From: Betaproteobacteria bacterium UBA2592
GTDB lineage: Bacteria > Pseudomonadota > Gammaproteobacteria > Burkholderiales > Rhodocyclaceae
Direction: 5' to 3'
DNA length: 64,000 bases
Assembly (NCBI GenBank): GCA_002340095.1
Contig: DDKS01000006.1
Location: forward strand, 62,001 to 126,000
Every line of letters begins with the position of its first letter. Positions within the stretch are counted from its first letter, which is position 1. A program made the translations under genes and the position numbers. Of this stretch, positions 1 to 10,915 are shown one piece after another. A model generated the notes under the pieces. That model made no database searches, was not told the DNA's origin, and saw nothing but the letters and a program-made list of their open reading frames with translations.

Positions 1-184
1 GCCTTCCACGCGCCCGTCCAGGCCCATCCAGGGGATGTCGGCGGGCTCCAGATCGGCGTAGTCCATGCCCGTGGGGGTGATGAGAAAACCCTCCCCGTGA
101 CGCACGCTCAGGTTGCCTGCGGTGCCCCGGTTGAGGCCGGCGGCGGCCATGGCCCGGGCGGTGGCGATCAGCTCGCTCTGCCGC

Positions 185-192
<8 letters not shown>
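1..192 (-). CDS. class II aldolase family protein (3' end outside window)
   Basis: N-terminal 64 residues of a class II (zinc-dependent, fuculose-phosphate-type) aldolase. Visible are the opening helix with ARAMAAAGLNRGTAGNLSVR and the strand ITPTGMDY, which carry the conserved N-terminal GN.S and TP(T/S)G motifs of the family. The ATG lies inside the end of mtnA (8-bp overlap), so the two are probably translationally coupled. Next to mtnA this is most likely the 5-(methylthio)ribulose-1-phosphate aldolase of the DHAP shunt, or else MtnB dehydratase, which belongs to the same fold. The zinc-binding histidines lie beyond the window edge, so the choice cannot be made here. Confidence 0.8.
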
Positions 193-1267
<1,075 letters not shown>

Positions 1268-1272
1268 GGGGG

Positions 1273-3390
1273 TCAGGTGCCGGAGAAGCCGCTCAGGTAG
1301 AGGGCCAGCAGGGCCATCAGGATGCCGATGAAAAAGAAGAAACCGATGGGGCTCTTCTGTTCGGCGTAGGGGTCCTGATGGCTGCGCGCCGCTCCGTCGG
1401 GCAGGCTGGCGAGTTGGGTGAGGGCGGTGCCGAAGGGAATATTGATGCGGGCCCGGGCATTCACCGCCCAGCCGTTGGCATCCAGCAGCGCGGCCAGGCT
1501 GCGGTTCCGGAGCTTGAACCAGGCCATGGCCATGGCCGGACCGGAGATCAGCAGCAGGATGCCGGCCAGGGCCAGGGGGATCTGCCAGGCCTTGAGGCCC
1601 AAAAAGCCGGTGATCACCGAGGCCACGGCCGTGCCCAGGGCGCCCAGGGCGAGACCGATGGCGGCGAAGATACCGGCGAACTTGGCCGCATCGAAGGGGG
1701 CCGGTTTGGCGGCTTCGGCCGGGGTTCCCGGGGCTGTCGTGGCTTTTTCCGCCAGCAGGGCGTCGGCCTGCTTCGACTTGGCGGCGGCGAATTTCTGCAC
1801 TTGCTCGGCAATCAGCTTGGCCGCTTTCTTGTAGGGGGACCAGAAGGCCTGGCGCAGGCTGATGGGGTGGTCCACGATGCGGGTCACCGTGGCGTCCCAG
1901 TCCAGTCCCTGGCGGTCGTAGAACACCCCGTTCCTGCCCACGATCAGCTGGTCGGCGTCTCCGGCGGTGATGGCGGCGGCAATGGTCTTCTTCTGGCCGT
2001 TGCGATGGCAGTCGCAGTAGAGCAGGTAGATGCCGGCCAGCCCGGCCATGCCGGCGTGTTTGGCCGGGTCCAGGACTTCCAGGGTCAGTTCGCAGCTGCG
2101 TCCGTCGATGTACAGGGTGCCGGCCTGGAAGGCCGCCGGGGTCTGGCGGCTGTAGAAATCGCGGAAGGCGACGAAGTTGTGCAGCAGCACCGGCAGGTCG
2201 CGCACGTAGCGGGTGATCCGGTCGGCGGCGGCGATGGCTTCGGCTTCGGGCTTCAGGGCCAGGTCGGCGGCGATCAGGGCTTCCAGGCGGCGCGTCAGGG
2301 CGCCGTCGGCGAGGGCCTCGAGCCGTTCGGCGGCCCAGCCGGCGATGGGATTGACAGGCCGGGCCGCCTGCCAGGCGGTCCAGGGGGCGAACCGGGCCTT
2401 GATGGCCTGCCAGCGGCCTTCGTCCAATTCCTTGCATTCGCCCAGCAGGGGGCGCACTACCTGTTCCCGGAAGTCGGCCACGGCAGCGGCCCAGGCCGGG
2501 TTGATGCCCTGTTCCAGGGGCAGGGGGCGGCCGGCGCCGACCAGGGCCAGGGGCAGGGCGGCCATGTCATCCGGGGGGCTGGCGAGATTCTGGCCGGCCA
2601 GGGCCCGGAAGGCTTCATCGGAGCCATTGAGCAGGGCTGCGGCCCGGGGGTCGAAGGCGGCCAGGCGGCAGCGGGTGAAGTAGTCGTCCACCTTGGCCGC
2701 CAGGGCCGACAGGGCGGCGCCGGCGCGGGCCGTGTCCGCCCCCAGGGGCTGGCAGGCCGGGTCCTGGCGCGCTGCCTGTTGCCAGGCCAGCAGCGCCGAC
2801 AGGTCGGCCCGGAACTGGTCGAGCCGGGCCTGATCCACGCCGGCTGCGCCGTTCCGGTCCGGCGGGCCGGGGTAGGCGGCGGCCAGTTCCGTGATCAGGG
2901 CTGCCAGGTCGGCATCCTCACCGGCGCTCGCGGGGCTGACGATGCCGTCCCCGTTCAGGGGCTGGGCGGCAAAGCGGGCCACCGCCTCGCAGGTGTCCGC
3001 GACGCAGATTTCCCGGGCGTCCGCCCTGCCCAGGCCGGCCAGGATGTGCCTGAGGGCGGAAAGCAGGTCCGGGTGGGTGGCGCTGTCGATCTGTTCGAGG
3101 GCCAGCCTCGGCTGGCTATGCAGCAGCACTTGCCGGTCCCGCAGGCGGAATCCGGCCCAGTCCAGGGCCTCGAGCAGTTCCGGCGGGCGGATGTGGCCAT
3201 CTCCATCCGTGTCGATCAGGGCCAGGCTGGCTGCGTCGATGGCCAGTCCCCGGACCGGCACCGACAGGGCCGCCCAGAGCTTCTGGTCGAGTTCGCCAAG
3301 ACGGGCCAGGTCTTCCCGGTTTTCCAGGCTGACCTGGTCGAAACCGCCGATGCGCACGAACTGCCAGGGATGGGGAGCGGGTTGGGTCAT
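1273..3390 (-). CDS. EF-hand domain membrane protein of unknown function
   Basis: 705 residues. One canonical 12-residue EF-hand calcium loop is visible at residues 60-71 (DTDGDGHIRPPE). The centre is alanine-rich and helical. A Cys-rich strand (YCDCHRNGQKK) lies near residue 460. The C-terminal third holds a lysine/alanine-rich helix, then two adjacent hydrophobic segments at about 560-620 and a last one at about 680-700, so the C terminus is membrane-anchored. No catalytic motif is recognised. It lies 9 bp after glnE and 5 bp before mtnA, probably co-transcribed with both. Function cannot be assigned; calcium binding is inferred from the loop alone. Confidence 0.75.
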   Translation of the reverse strand: MTQPAPHPWQFVRIGGFDQVSLENREDLARLGELDQKLWAALSVPVRGLAIDAASLALIDTDGDGHIRPPELLEALDWAGFRLRDRQVLLHSQPRLALEQIDSATHPDLLSALRHILAGLGRADAREICVADTCEAVARFAAQPLNGDGIVSPASAGEDADLAALITELAAAYPGPPDRNGAAGVDQARLDQFRADLSALLAWQQAARQDPACQPLGADTARAGAALSALAAKVDDYFTRCRLAAFDPRAAALLNGSDEAFRALAGQNLASPPDDMAALPLALVGAGRPLPLEQGINPAWAAAVADFREQVVRPLLGECKELDEGRWQAIKARFAPWTAWQAARPVNPIAGWAAERLEALADGALTRRLEALIAADLALKPEAEAIAAADRITRYVRDLPVLLHNFVAFRDFYSRQTPAAFQAGTLYIDGRSCELTLEVLDPAKHAGMAGLAGIYLLYCDCHRNGQKKTIAAAITAGDADQLIVGRNGVFYDRQGLDWDATVTRIVDHPISLRQAFWSPYKKAAKLIAEQVQKFAAAKSKQADALLAEKATTAPGTPAEAAKPAPFDAAKFAGIFAAIGLALGALGTAVASVITGFLGLKAWQIPLALAGILLLISGPAMAMAWFKLRNRSLAALLDANGWAVNARARINIPFGTALTQLASLPDGAARSHQDPYAEQKSPIGFFFFIGILMALLALYLSGFSGT

Positions 3391-3399
3391 GGGGCTTCC

Positions 3400-6102
3400 T
3401 CAGGCGAAAAGGGTTTGCCAGAGCCGTTTCACGGCCTGGATATGGTGTTCCACCCGGGTGCGGGGCAGGCGCGACCCGGGGGCGTCGTTGAGGCGGTTGA
3501 TGTGCTGCAGGCGCCGGTATTCCCGGTAGGCGTTGCGGGCACCCTCGGCCAGGTCGACGGGGATCAGGCCCAGTTCGGCCGCCATCTTCAGGAGGGCGAT
3601 GTTGCCCAGGTTGGCAGTCAGCTGCGGGTGGTCATGAGCATGGCCGAGGATCAGGTACTGGACCATGAATTCCACATCGATGATGCCGCCCGGGTCCTGC
3701 TTCAGGTCGAAGCGTTCCGGGTCGCGGCTGGCATGGTTGTCGAGCATCTTCTGGCGCATGGCCAGCACTTCCTCCCGGAGTTTCGGCAGTTCCCGCTGCT
3801 GGCAGAGGATTTCCTGGCGGATGGCCTCGAAGCGTTCGCCCACGGCCGGGTCTCCGGCCACGAAGCGGGCCCGGGTCAGGGCCTGGTGTTCCCATACCCA
3901 GGCCTGGTGCAGTTGGTAGTCGCGGAAAGCCTCCAGGGGGCAGGCCAGGAGGCCGGCGTCGCCGTTGGGTCTGAGGCGCAGGTCGGTCTCGAACAGGATG
4001 CCTGCCGGAGTCTGGCTGGACAGCCAGGTGTTGATGCGCTGGCCGAGACGGGTGTAGTTCTGCTGGGCGTCCTGGCTGTCGTCGTCGTAGAGATAAATGA
4101 TGTCCAGGTCCGAGGCATAGCCCAGTTCCTTGCCCCCCAGCTTGCCGTAACCGATCACCGCGAAGGCGGGCTCGTCCCGGTGGCGGGTCTTGAGTTTGCT
4201 CCAGCACAGACGCAGGGTGGTTTGCACCAGGATGTCGGCCAGCTCGGTGAGATGGTCGGAGATGCGCTCTATGCTGTGCAGACCGGCCAGGTCCTGGGCC
4301 AGGAGGCGGAAGATCTGGGCGTGGTGCACCTCCCGGAGCAGGTCCATTTCCCGTTCCGTGTCGCCGTCGGCCTCGGCCAGGCGGCGCTCCAGGTCGGCGC
4401 GGAAGGCGGGCCAGTCGGTGGCCACTTCCAGGAGGCGCGGGTCGAGCAGTTCGTCCAGCAGGATGGGGTGGCGGTTCAGGTAGGTGGCGGCCCAGGACGA
4501 GGCGCCCACCATGTCGGCCACCTTCTGCAGGGCCTGGGGGTACTGCTGCAGCAGGGCCAGGTAGGCGCCGCGGCGCGCGATGGTCTCGAGGAAGTCCAGC
4601 CCCCGGGCCAGGATCAGGTCCGGGTCCCGGTGCTGCCGCGCCAGGTCGATCAGGCGTGGTCCCACCGCGTCCAGGCGTTCCCGGTTCTTGCTGGGAAGCT
4701 GCTGATAGCGGCTCGACTGGCGCAGGGCTTCGAGCCGTTCCCAGGTCGGGCCGGGCTGGCCGAAACCGAGGGCTTCCAATTGTTCCAGGGCACTGTCCTG
4801 GTCCATCTGCCCAAGCCACAGGGCAGCCAGGGGATGCTCACCTTCCCCGGGGTCGGAGAAGATGGCCTCGAAGTGGGCGCTCACCTTCTGCCGGTGGGCA
4901 TTGAGGGTGGCCAGCAGGCTGTTCCAGTCGGGGAAGTCCATGCTCGCGGCGATCAGGGCCTGCTCTGCCGCGCTTTCGGGCAGCATGTGGGTCTGCTTGT
5001 CCTCGACATACTGGAGCCGGTGTTCCAGCTTGCGCAGGAATTCGTAGGCCTGGCTGAGTTCCTGCTCGGTTTCCGGGCGGATGATGCCGCGCTCGGCCAG
5101 CCGTTTGAGCACCGGCAGGGTCGGGCGGATCTGCAGACCCGGGTCGCGGCCCCCCCGGATCAGCTGGAACACCTGGGCGATGAATTCGATCTCGCGGATG
5201 CCGCCTGGCCCCAGCTTGATGTGTTCGGCCATGTCCTTCCTCGCCACTTCCCGGCGGATCTGGGCGTGCAGGTCGCGCATGGCGTTGATGGCGCCGAAAT
5301 CCAGGTACTTGCGGAACACGAAGGGGCGCGACATCTTGCCCAGGGCGGCCATCCATTCGGCTTGCTGGCCCTCGGCGTTGGCGCCGGTGTTCATGACCCG
5401 GGCCTTGATCCAGGCGTAGCGCTCCCACTCCCGGCCCTGGGTGATGAAGTAGTTTTCCAGGGCATCCAGGGAGCAGACCAGGGGGCCGGAGTCGCCATTG
5501 GGTCGGAGGCGCATGTCCACCCGGAACACCTGGCCGTCGCCGGTGACTTCTCCCAGGGCGGCGATCAGGCGCTTGCCCAGGCGGTTGAAGAAGTCGAAAT
5601 TGTCGATCTTTTTTGGTCCGGCGGTTTCTCCGTCTTCCGGATACACGAAGATGTAATCCACATCCGAAGAAACGTTCAGTTCCCGCCCGCCCAGCTTGCC
5701 CATGCCGATCACCAGCAGGCGCTGGGGCCGGCCCTGGTGGTCCAGGGGCTCCCCGTAGGTCTGGGCCAGTTGCCGGTGGTGATGGTCGAGGGCCGCATTG
5801 GTGGTCACGTCGGCCAGCAGGGTCATGCTTTCCACGACCTCGCTCAGGGGGGCCAGGCCGCACAGGTCGCGCAATTCCAGGTGGGCCATGGCCTGCTGGC
5901 GCAGGCGGCGCAACTGCCGTTTCAGGGTCTCGTCGTCTGCCGCTTCGGGGCGCAGGGCCGCCCGCAGGCTGTCTTCCGACAGGGGGCGTTGCCATGCATG
6001 GGCGAGTTGTTCGGGCAGTTCCGGTCGGGCGGCGAAAAGCTGGCGCAGGTAGTGGCTGTGGGTCAGGGCGCGGGCCCAGCGGGGGTCGGGGATGTTTTCC
6101 AT
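3400..6102 (-). CDS. glnE: bifunctional glutamine synthetase adenylyltransferase/adenylyl-removing enzyme
   Basis: 900 residues with two tandem nucleotidyltransferase cores. The first (about residues 130-160) has VIGMGKLGGRELNVSSDVD and the second (about 640-670) has VIGYGKLGGKELGYASDLD; each carries the G-S-D-x-D metal-binding pattern. In the GlnE family the first domain removes and the second adds AMP on a tyrosine of glutamine synthetase, under control of the PII proteins. This links the housekeeping left flank to nitrogen status, but no nif-type promoter is seen before it. It is divergent from yhdP across 86 bp. The start gives MENIPDPRWARAL, with a purine-rich stretch just upstream. Confidence 0.97.
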   Translation of the reverse strand: MENIPDPRWARALTHSHYLRQLFAARPELPEQLAHAWQRPLSEDSLRAALRPEAADDETLKRQLRRLRQQAMAHLELRDLCGLAPLSEVVESMTLLADVTTNAALDHHHRQLAQTYGEPLDHQGRPQRLLVIGMGKLGGRELNVSSDVDYIFVYPEDGETAGPKKIDNFDFFNRLGKRLIAALGEVTGDGQVFRVDMRLRPNGDSGPLVCSLDALENYFITQGREWERYAWIKARVMNTGANAEGQQAEWMAALGKMSRPFVFRKYLDFGAINAMRDLHAQIRREVARKDMAEHIKLGPGGIREIEFIAQVFQLIRGGRDPGLQIRPTLPVLKRLAERGIIRPETEQELSQAYEFLRKLEHRLQYVEDKQTHMLPESAAEQALIAASMDFPDWNSLLATLNAHRQKVSAHFEAIFSDPGEGEHPLAALWLGQMDQDSALEQLEALGFGQPGPTWERLEALRQSSRYQQLPSKNRERLDAVGPRLIDLARQHRDPDLILARGLDFLETIARRGAYLALLQQYPQALQKVADMVGASSWAATYLNRHPILLDELLDPRLLEVATDWPAFRADLERRLAEADGDTEREMDLLREVHHAQIFRLLAQDLAGLHSIERISDHLTELADILVQTTLRLCWSKLKTRHRDEPAFAVIGYGKLGGKELGYASDLDIIYLYDDDSQDAQQNYTRLGQRINTWLSSQTPAGILFETDLRLRPNGDAGLLACPLEAFRDYQLHQAWVWEHQALTRARFVAGDPAVGERFEAIRQEILCQQRELPKLREEVLAMRQKMLDNHASRDPERFDLKQDPGGIIDVEFMVQYLILGHAHDHPQLTANLGNIALLKMAAELGLIPVDLAEGARNAYREYRRLQHINRLNDAPGSRLPRTRVEHHIQAVKRLWQTLFA

Positions 6103-6188
6103 GATTTTCCGGAGGAGGGCGGGGCTCGGGATAAAATGGCGGGCCCCGTGGTCTATATCCGGCCCATTTTAGAGAGCCTCCCTTCCAG

Positions 6189-9100
6189 TTGGCAAAAGCC
6201 TTGGCAAATTTTCTTTCCCCGGAACTGCGCGCCGCCTGCTATTACCGCCTGCGTTTCCTGTGGCCCTGGCTGGCCCGGCCGCAGGTGCGCCGGGGGCTGC
6301 GCTGGCTCGGCTGGGGCCTGCTCGGCCTGTATTTCGCCTTCGTGGCCCTGGTCCTGGTGTTGCGCTACGCGGTGTTGCCCGATGTGCATCGCCACCAGCC
6401 CCGGATCGAGGCGGCCGCCAGCCAGGCGCTTGGCCTGCCGGTGCGCATCGGCAGGCTCCAGGCGCGCTGGGACGGGCTCAATCCCGGCCTGGTGCTCGAG
6501 GATGTGCGCATTTTCGACGGCGGCAGCAGTCCGGCCTTGACCCTGGAACGGGTGGAAGGGGTGTTGTCCTGGCAGAGCCTGTGGCGTGGCGAGCCCCGCT
6601 TCGCCCTGCTGGTCCTGGAGCGGCCGGCCCTGCAGATCCGGCGTGATAGCCGTGGCGAAATCTTCGTGGCCGGCATTTCCACCGCCGGCGAGGGGGACTC
6701 CGGGGCCCTGCAGTGGGTGCTCGACCAGGGACGCATTCGCATCCAGGGGGCCATCCTCGCCTGGGAGGATGAGCTGCGCCAGGCACCGCCCCTGATCCTC
6801 GAGGACCTGCACCTGGAACTGGACAACAGCGGCAGTCGCCACCGTTTCGGCCTGACGGCGCTGCCGCCGGAGGGGCTGGCCTCGGGGCTGGATGTGCGGG
6901 GCGAGTTCCACGGCCGGGCGGCGCAACCCCTGGCCGAGTGGGAAGGGGAGGTCTACACCCGTCTCGACTATGCCGATCTGGCAGCCTGGAAGGCCTGGAT
7001 CGACTATCCGGTGGATCTGCCCCGGGGCCGGGGGGCGCTGCGGCTCTGGGCCGGGCGGGAGGATGGGGTCTGGCGGGGCACGGCGGACCTGCTCCTGGCC
7101 GACCTGCGCATCCGTCTGGCCCGGGATCTGCCGGAGCTGGATCTGCAACGCCTGAGCGGCCGGGTGATGCTGCGCCAGGGGGCGGGGCAGTTCCGCCTGG
7201 AAACCCGCCAGCTGGCCCTGCGGACCCGGGATGGCCTGGAAATCCAGCCCCTGGACCTGAAGGGCGAGTGGCGCGGCGAGCCCGGGCAGCCGGGGCGCGG
7301 TGCCTTCTCCGCCAACACGCTCGACCTGGAGGCGCTCGCCTCCCTGGCGGCCTACCTGCCCCTGGACGCGGTGGGCCGAGACCTGCTGGCAAGGCATGAG
7401 CCCCGGGGCCGGGTCCGGCAGTTGCAGCTGAGTTGGGACGCCCGGGATGGCCAGTGGCGCCGCTACAGTCTCAAGGCAGGTTTCGAGGGACTTGGCCTCA
7501 AGGCACATGGGGTCGTGCCCGGCGCCCGGGGGCTGGCGGGCCGGGTCGAGGCGAGCGAGAAGGGCGGCAACCTGGTCCTCGATACCCGCGCCTCCGCCCT
7601 GGAACTGCCGGCCGTATTCGCCGAGCCGGAGATTCCCCTCGAGCGGCTCGTCGCCCAGGTACAGTGGAAGCCCGAGGCGGACGGGGTGGCCATCGGGATC
7701 GACCGGGTCGACTTCAGCGGCCCCCATGCCAGCGGCCAGGTGAGCGGCACCTACCGCAGCGTGCCGGGCGGGCCGGGGATCATCGACCTGCAAGGCGGCC
7801 TCGATAACGCCCGGGCCACGGAGGCGTGGCGCTTCATTCCCAAGGCCGTCAATGCCGATGTGCCGGCCTGGCTGCGCCAGGGGCTGCTGGCGGGCACCGG
7901 TTACGACGCCCGCCTCATCCTCAAGGGCAATCTCGAACATTTTCCCTTCCGGGACCCGGCCCAGGGGCAATTCCTCATTACCGCCAAGGCCCGGGACGTG
8001 ACCATCCACTATGCCCAGGGCTGGCCGGTGATCGAGGGAGTGGCGGCGGACATGCGCTTCGGCGTCGGCATGGAGATCAAGGCCAGCGCCGGGCGCATCC
8101 TCGGCGCCCGGCTGGCGGACGTGAAGGTGGTGATTCCCGATTTCGACGTGCCCGAGGAGCAGCTGCTGGTGGAGGGCCATGCCAGCGGCCCCACCTCGGA
8201 ATTCCTGCGCTTCATCGAGCAGAGCCCGGTGGCCGCCACCATCGACCATTTCACCGAGGGCATGAGCGCCCAGGGCGATGGCCGGCTGGAGCTGAGCCTG
8301 GACCTGCCCCTGCGCCACATCGACGCCAGCCGGATCAAGGGGCGCTATCACTTCGACCAGAACCGGATCACTTTCGTCCAGGGGCTGCCTGCGGCTACCG
8401 GGGTGCGCGGCCACCTGGATTTCACCGAAGCCTCCGTCACTGCGCCCGAGGTGAGCGGCAGTTTCCTTGGGCAGCCCATGAAGCTGGCGGCCCTGTCTGC
8501 GGCCGGCGGAGTGCAGATCAAGGCCCAGGGCGGCTTCACGGCAAGGGAGTTACGGCGTCAGCTGGACCTGCCCTTGTTCGACCATCTCTCGGGCGGTGCC
8601 TCCTGGCAGGCGGAGGTGCGGGTGCGGGGCAAGACGGCGGACTTCATCGTGACCTCCTCCTTGCAGGGGCTGTCCTCCAGCCTGCCGGCCCCGTTCAACA
8701 AGAGTGCGGGCGAGAACCTGCCGCTGCGCCTGGAGAAGTCGTCCCTCACGGCCAGGGGCGGGGTGCAGCGGGAACAGATCGACCTGAGCCTGGGGCAGGT
8801 GCTGGGCGGCCAGTTGATCCGGGTGCGGCAGGGCGGGGGCTTCGTGCTGGAGCGGGGCGGCATCGGCATCGGCGAAGCGGCGCGGCTGGCGGACAAGGGG
8901 GTGGCGGTGTACATCACCCAGGAAAAGCTCGATGCGGACCAGTGGCGCCAGATCCTGGGTTCCGGCGGCGCGCCGGCGGGCAAGGCACCGGCCCCGGCCC
9001 TGCCTCTCGCGCTGGTGGCCATCCAGGCCGGCCAGCTCCGGGCCCTGGGCCATGATTTCGGCGAGGTGAGCCTGCGCCTGCGCCCCGAAGGCAGCCGCTG

Positions 9101-10070
9101 GCGCATCCAGCTTGCGGCGCGGGAGGCGGTGGGCGAGCTGTCCTGGGATGGCAGCGGCCAGGGGCGGGTCACTGCCGATCTCAGGCGCTTGCGGCTGCAA
9201 GGCGGCCAGTCCGGCAGTCCGGTCAGTTCCGAACTGCTCGAAAGCCTGCCGGCCATGGACATCCGGGTGGGCGATTTCGCGGTGGGCAGCCGCCGCCTTG
9301 GCCGGGTGGAGCTGCGGGCCGAGAACGCTGGCGGGCGCTGGAACCTGAACCAGATCCTGATCGACAACCCGGATGCCCGGCTCACCGGCAACGGTGCCTG
9401 GGAGGTGCAGGGCAACCAGCGCACCCGCCTGGATTTCCGCCTCGAGGCCGCCGATACGGGCCGCCTGCTGGAGCGTCTGGGTTATCCCGGTGCCGTGCGG
9501 GGCGGTACCGCCACCCTGAGCGGTAAGGTGGACTGGGCCGGTTCCCCGGTGGCCTTCGATCCGGCCAGTCTCGGGGGTACCTTGCAGCTGGAGGCGGCGA
9601 AAGGGCAGTTCTCCAAGGTCGAACCCGGCGTGGGCAAGTTGCTCGGTCTGCTTTCGCTCCAATCCATCACCCGGCGCCTGACCCTGGATTTCCGCGACAT
9701 CTTCAGCGACGGATTCGCCTATGACAGCATTGCCGGCAAGCTGCGCATCCAGAACGGCATCATGCAGACCGAGGGGGATCTGAAAATCGACGGCCCGGCC
9801 GGGGAAGTGTTGATGAACGGCACGGTGGACATGCAGAAGGAAACCCAGAACCTGCTGGTCACGGTGCAGCCGGAAGTGGGCGGCATGGCCGCCGTCGGCG
9901 CCGCCGTGGCCATCAACCCGGTGATCGGGGCGGCCGCCCTCCTGGCCCAGAACCTGATGCAAAACCCCCTCAACAAGATGTTCGCCTTTCAGTATCGGGT
10001 CACGGGCAGCTGGAGCGAGCCCCGGGTGGACAAGGTGGGCGGCCCGGCCCCCCAGGGGAAGCAGCCATGA
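6189..10070 (+). CDS. yhdP: YhdP/AsmA-like envelope protein (DUF3971)
   Basis: 1293 residues, typical for YhdP, a large AsmA-like protein thought to bridge the envelope and move phospholipid to the outer membrane. One transmembrane helix is visible at about residues 35-60 (LGWGLLGLYFAFVALVLVLR), followed by a long beta-rich periplasmic body. The C terminus has the AsmA-like end with VGKLLGLLSLQSITRRLTLD and a hydrophobic alanine-rich stretch. No in-frame ATG exists near the front, so a TTG start at 6189 is used; a stop lies upstream and GAGAG precedes it at a longish distance. The stop overlaps the ATG of the amidase gene (ATGA). Confidence 0.9.
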   Translation: MAKALANFLSPELRAACYYRLRFLWPWLARPQVRRGLRWLGWGLLGLYFAFVALVLVLRYAVLPDVHRHQPRIEAAASQALGLPVRIGRLQARWDGLNPGLVLEDVRIFDGGSSPALTLERVEGVLSWQSLWRGEPRFALLVLERPALQIRRDSRGEIFVAGISTAGEGDSGALQWVLDQGRIRIQGAILAWEDELRQAPPLILEDLHLELDNSGSRHRFGLTALPPEGLASGLDVRGEFHGRAAQPLAEWEGEVYTRLDYADLAAWKAWIDYPVDLPRGRGALRLWAGREDGVWRGTADLLLADLRIRLARDLPELDLQRLSGRVMLRQGAGQFRLETRQLALRTRDGLEIQPLDLKGEWRGEPGQPGRGAFSANTLDLEALASLAAYLPLDAVGRDLLARHEPRGRVRQLQLSWDARDGQWRRYSLKAGFEGLGLKAHGVVPGARGLAGRVEASEKGGNLVLDTRASALELPAVFAEPEIPLERLVAQVQWKPEADGVAIGIDRVDFSGPHASGQVSGTYRSVPGGPGIIDLQGGLDNARATEAWRFIPKAVNADVPAWLRQGLLAGTGYDARLILKGNLEHFPFRDPAQGQFLITAKARDVTIHYAQGWPVIEGVAADMRFGVGMEIKASAGRILGARLADVKVVIPDFDVPEEQLLVEGHASGPTSEFLRFIEQSPVAATIDHFTEGMSAQGDGRLELSLDLPLRHIDASRIKGRYHFDQNRITFVQGLPAATGVRGHLDFTEASVTAPEVSGSFLGQPMKLAALSAAGGVQIKAQGGFTARELRRQLDLPLFDHLSGGASWQAEVRVRGKTADFIVTSSLQGLSSSLPAPFNKSAGENLPLRLEKSSLTARGGVQREQIDLSLGQVLGGQLIRVRQGGGFVLERGGIGIGEAARLADKGVAVYITQEKLDADQWRQILGSGGAPAGKAPAPALPLALVAIQAGQLRALGHDFGEVSLRLRPEGSRWRIQLAAREAVGELSWDGSGQGRVTADLRRLRLQGGQSGSPVSSELLESLPAMDIRVGDFAVGSRRLGRVELRAENAGGRWNLNQILIDNPDARLTGNGAWEVQGNQRTRLDFRLEAADTGRLLERLGYPGAVRGGTATLSGKVDWAGSPVAFDPASLGGTLQLEAAKGQFSKVEPGVGKLLGLLSLQSITRRLTLDFRDIFSDGFAYDSIAGKLRIQNGIMQTEGDLKIDGPAGEVLMNGTVDMQKETQNLLVTVQPEVGGMAAVGAAVAINPVIGAAALLAQNLMQNPLNKMFAFQYRVTGSWSEPRVDKVGGPAPQGKQP

Positions 10071-10915
10071 GCGCCCTGCTGCAGGATGTGCGCCTGGCCG
10101 GCGTGCAGATGGTGTCCGGCCCGCGGGTGGCCGACAATCTGGCGACGGCCGCCCGGCTGGTGGCCGAGGCCGTGGACCAGGGGGCCGGGCTGGTGGCCCT
10201 GCCCGAGTACTTCCCCATCATCGGCGCCAGCGATGCGGCCCGCCTGGCCGCCCGGGAGCCCTTCGGCCAGGGGCCGGTGCAGGACTGGCTGGCGGAGACG
10301 GCTCTGCGCCACGGCATCTGGCTGTTTGCCGGCTCCATTCCCCTGGAGGCCAGCGCCGCCGGCCGGATGCGCAACGCCACCCTGGTGTTCGATCCCGCCG
10401 GCCGCTGCGTTGCCCGCTACGACAAGATCCACCTTTTTGCTTTCGACGATGGGCAGGAGTCTTACGACGAAGCCGCCTGCATCGAGGCCGGAGCGCTGCC
10501 GGTGGCCGTCGATACGCCCTTTGGCCGCGTCGGCCTGTCCATCTGTTACGATCTGCGCTTTCCCGAGCTGTATCGGCAACTGGGACAGATGCACCTGATC
10601 CTGGTGCCTGCCGCCTTCACCGAAGTTACCGGCCGGGCGCACTGGGAAATCCTCTTGCGTGCCCGGGCCATCGAAAATCAATGCTACGTGCTCGCCGTGG
10701 GCCAGGGCGGGCGGCACGAAAACGGCCGTCTCACCCACGGTAACAGCATGATCGTGGACCCCTGGGGGGAGATACTCGATCGCAAGGACAAAGGCCCAGG
10801 CTTGGTGCTGGCCGATCTCAGCCACGCCCGTCTGGCCCAAGTGCGCCGTCAGTTGCCGGCGTTGCAACACCGAAAACTGGGCTGGCCCGTGCCGGCCGAA
10901 CAAGGAGAACCATGA
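10067..10915 (+). CDS. carbon-nitrogen hydrolase (nitrilase superfamily, Nit/deaminated glutathione amidase type)
   Basis: 282 residues. The nitrilase catalytic triad is complete: Glu47 in LPEYF, Lys120 in YDKIHLF, Cys160 in SICYDLRFPE. The RFPELYR and ARAIENQCYV motifs place it in the Nit1/Nit2 branch, whose members hydrolyse deaminated glutathione or alpha-ketoglutaramate. Substrate is therefore inferred, not seen. It is embedded in a tight operon: ATG overlaps the yhdP stop, and its own stop overlaps the tldD start by 4 bp. The same yhdP-nit-tldD order is common in beta- and gammaproteobacteria. Confidence 0.93.
   Translation: MSALLQDVRLAGVQMVSGPRVADNLATAARLVAEAVDQGAGLVALPEYFPIIGASDAARLAAREPFGQGPVQDWLAETALRHGIWLFAGSIPLEASAAGRMRNATLVFDPAGRCVARYDKIHLFAFDDGQESYDEAACIEAGALPVAVDTPFGRVGLSICYDLRFPELYRQLGQMHLILVPAAFTEVTGRAHWEILLRARAIENQCYVLAVGQGGRHENGRLTHGNSMIVDPWGEILDRKDKGPGLVLADLSHARLAQVRRQLPALQHRKLGWPVPAEQGEP

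Noticed and set aside
1378..6540. A very long open frame of 1720 codons on the plus strand
   Set aside because: It lies antisense to the EF-hand gene and glnE, is rich in Gly/Gln/Val as expected from the complementary frame of high-GC genes, and has no recognisable domain.
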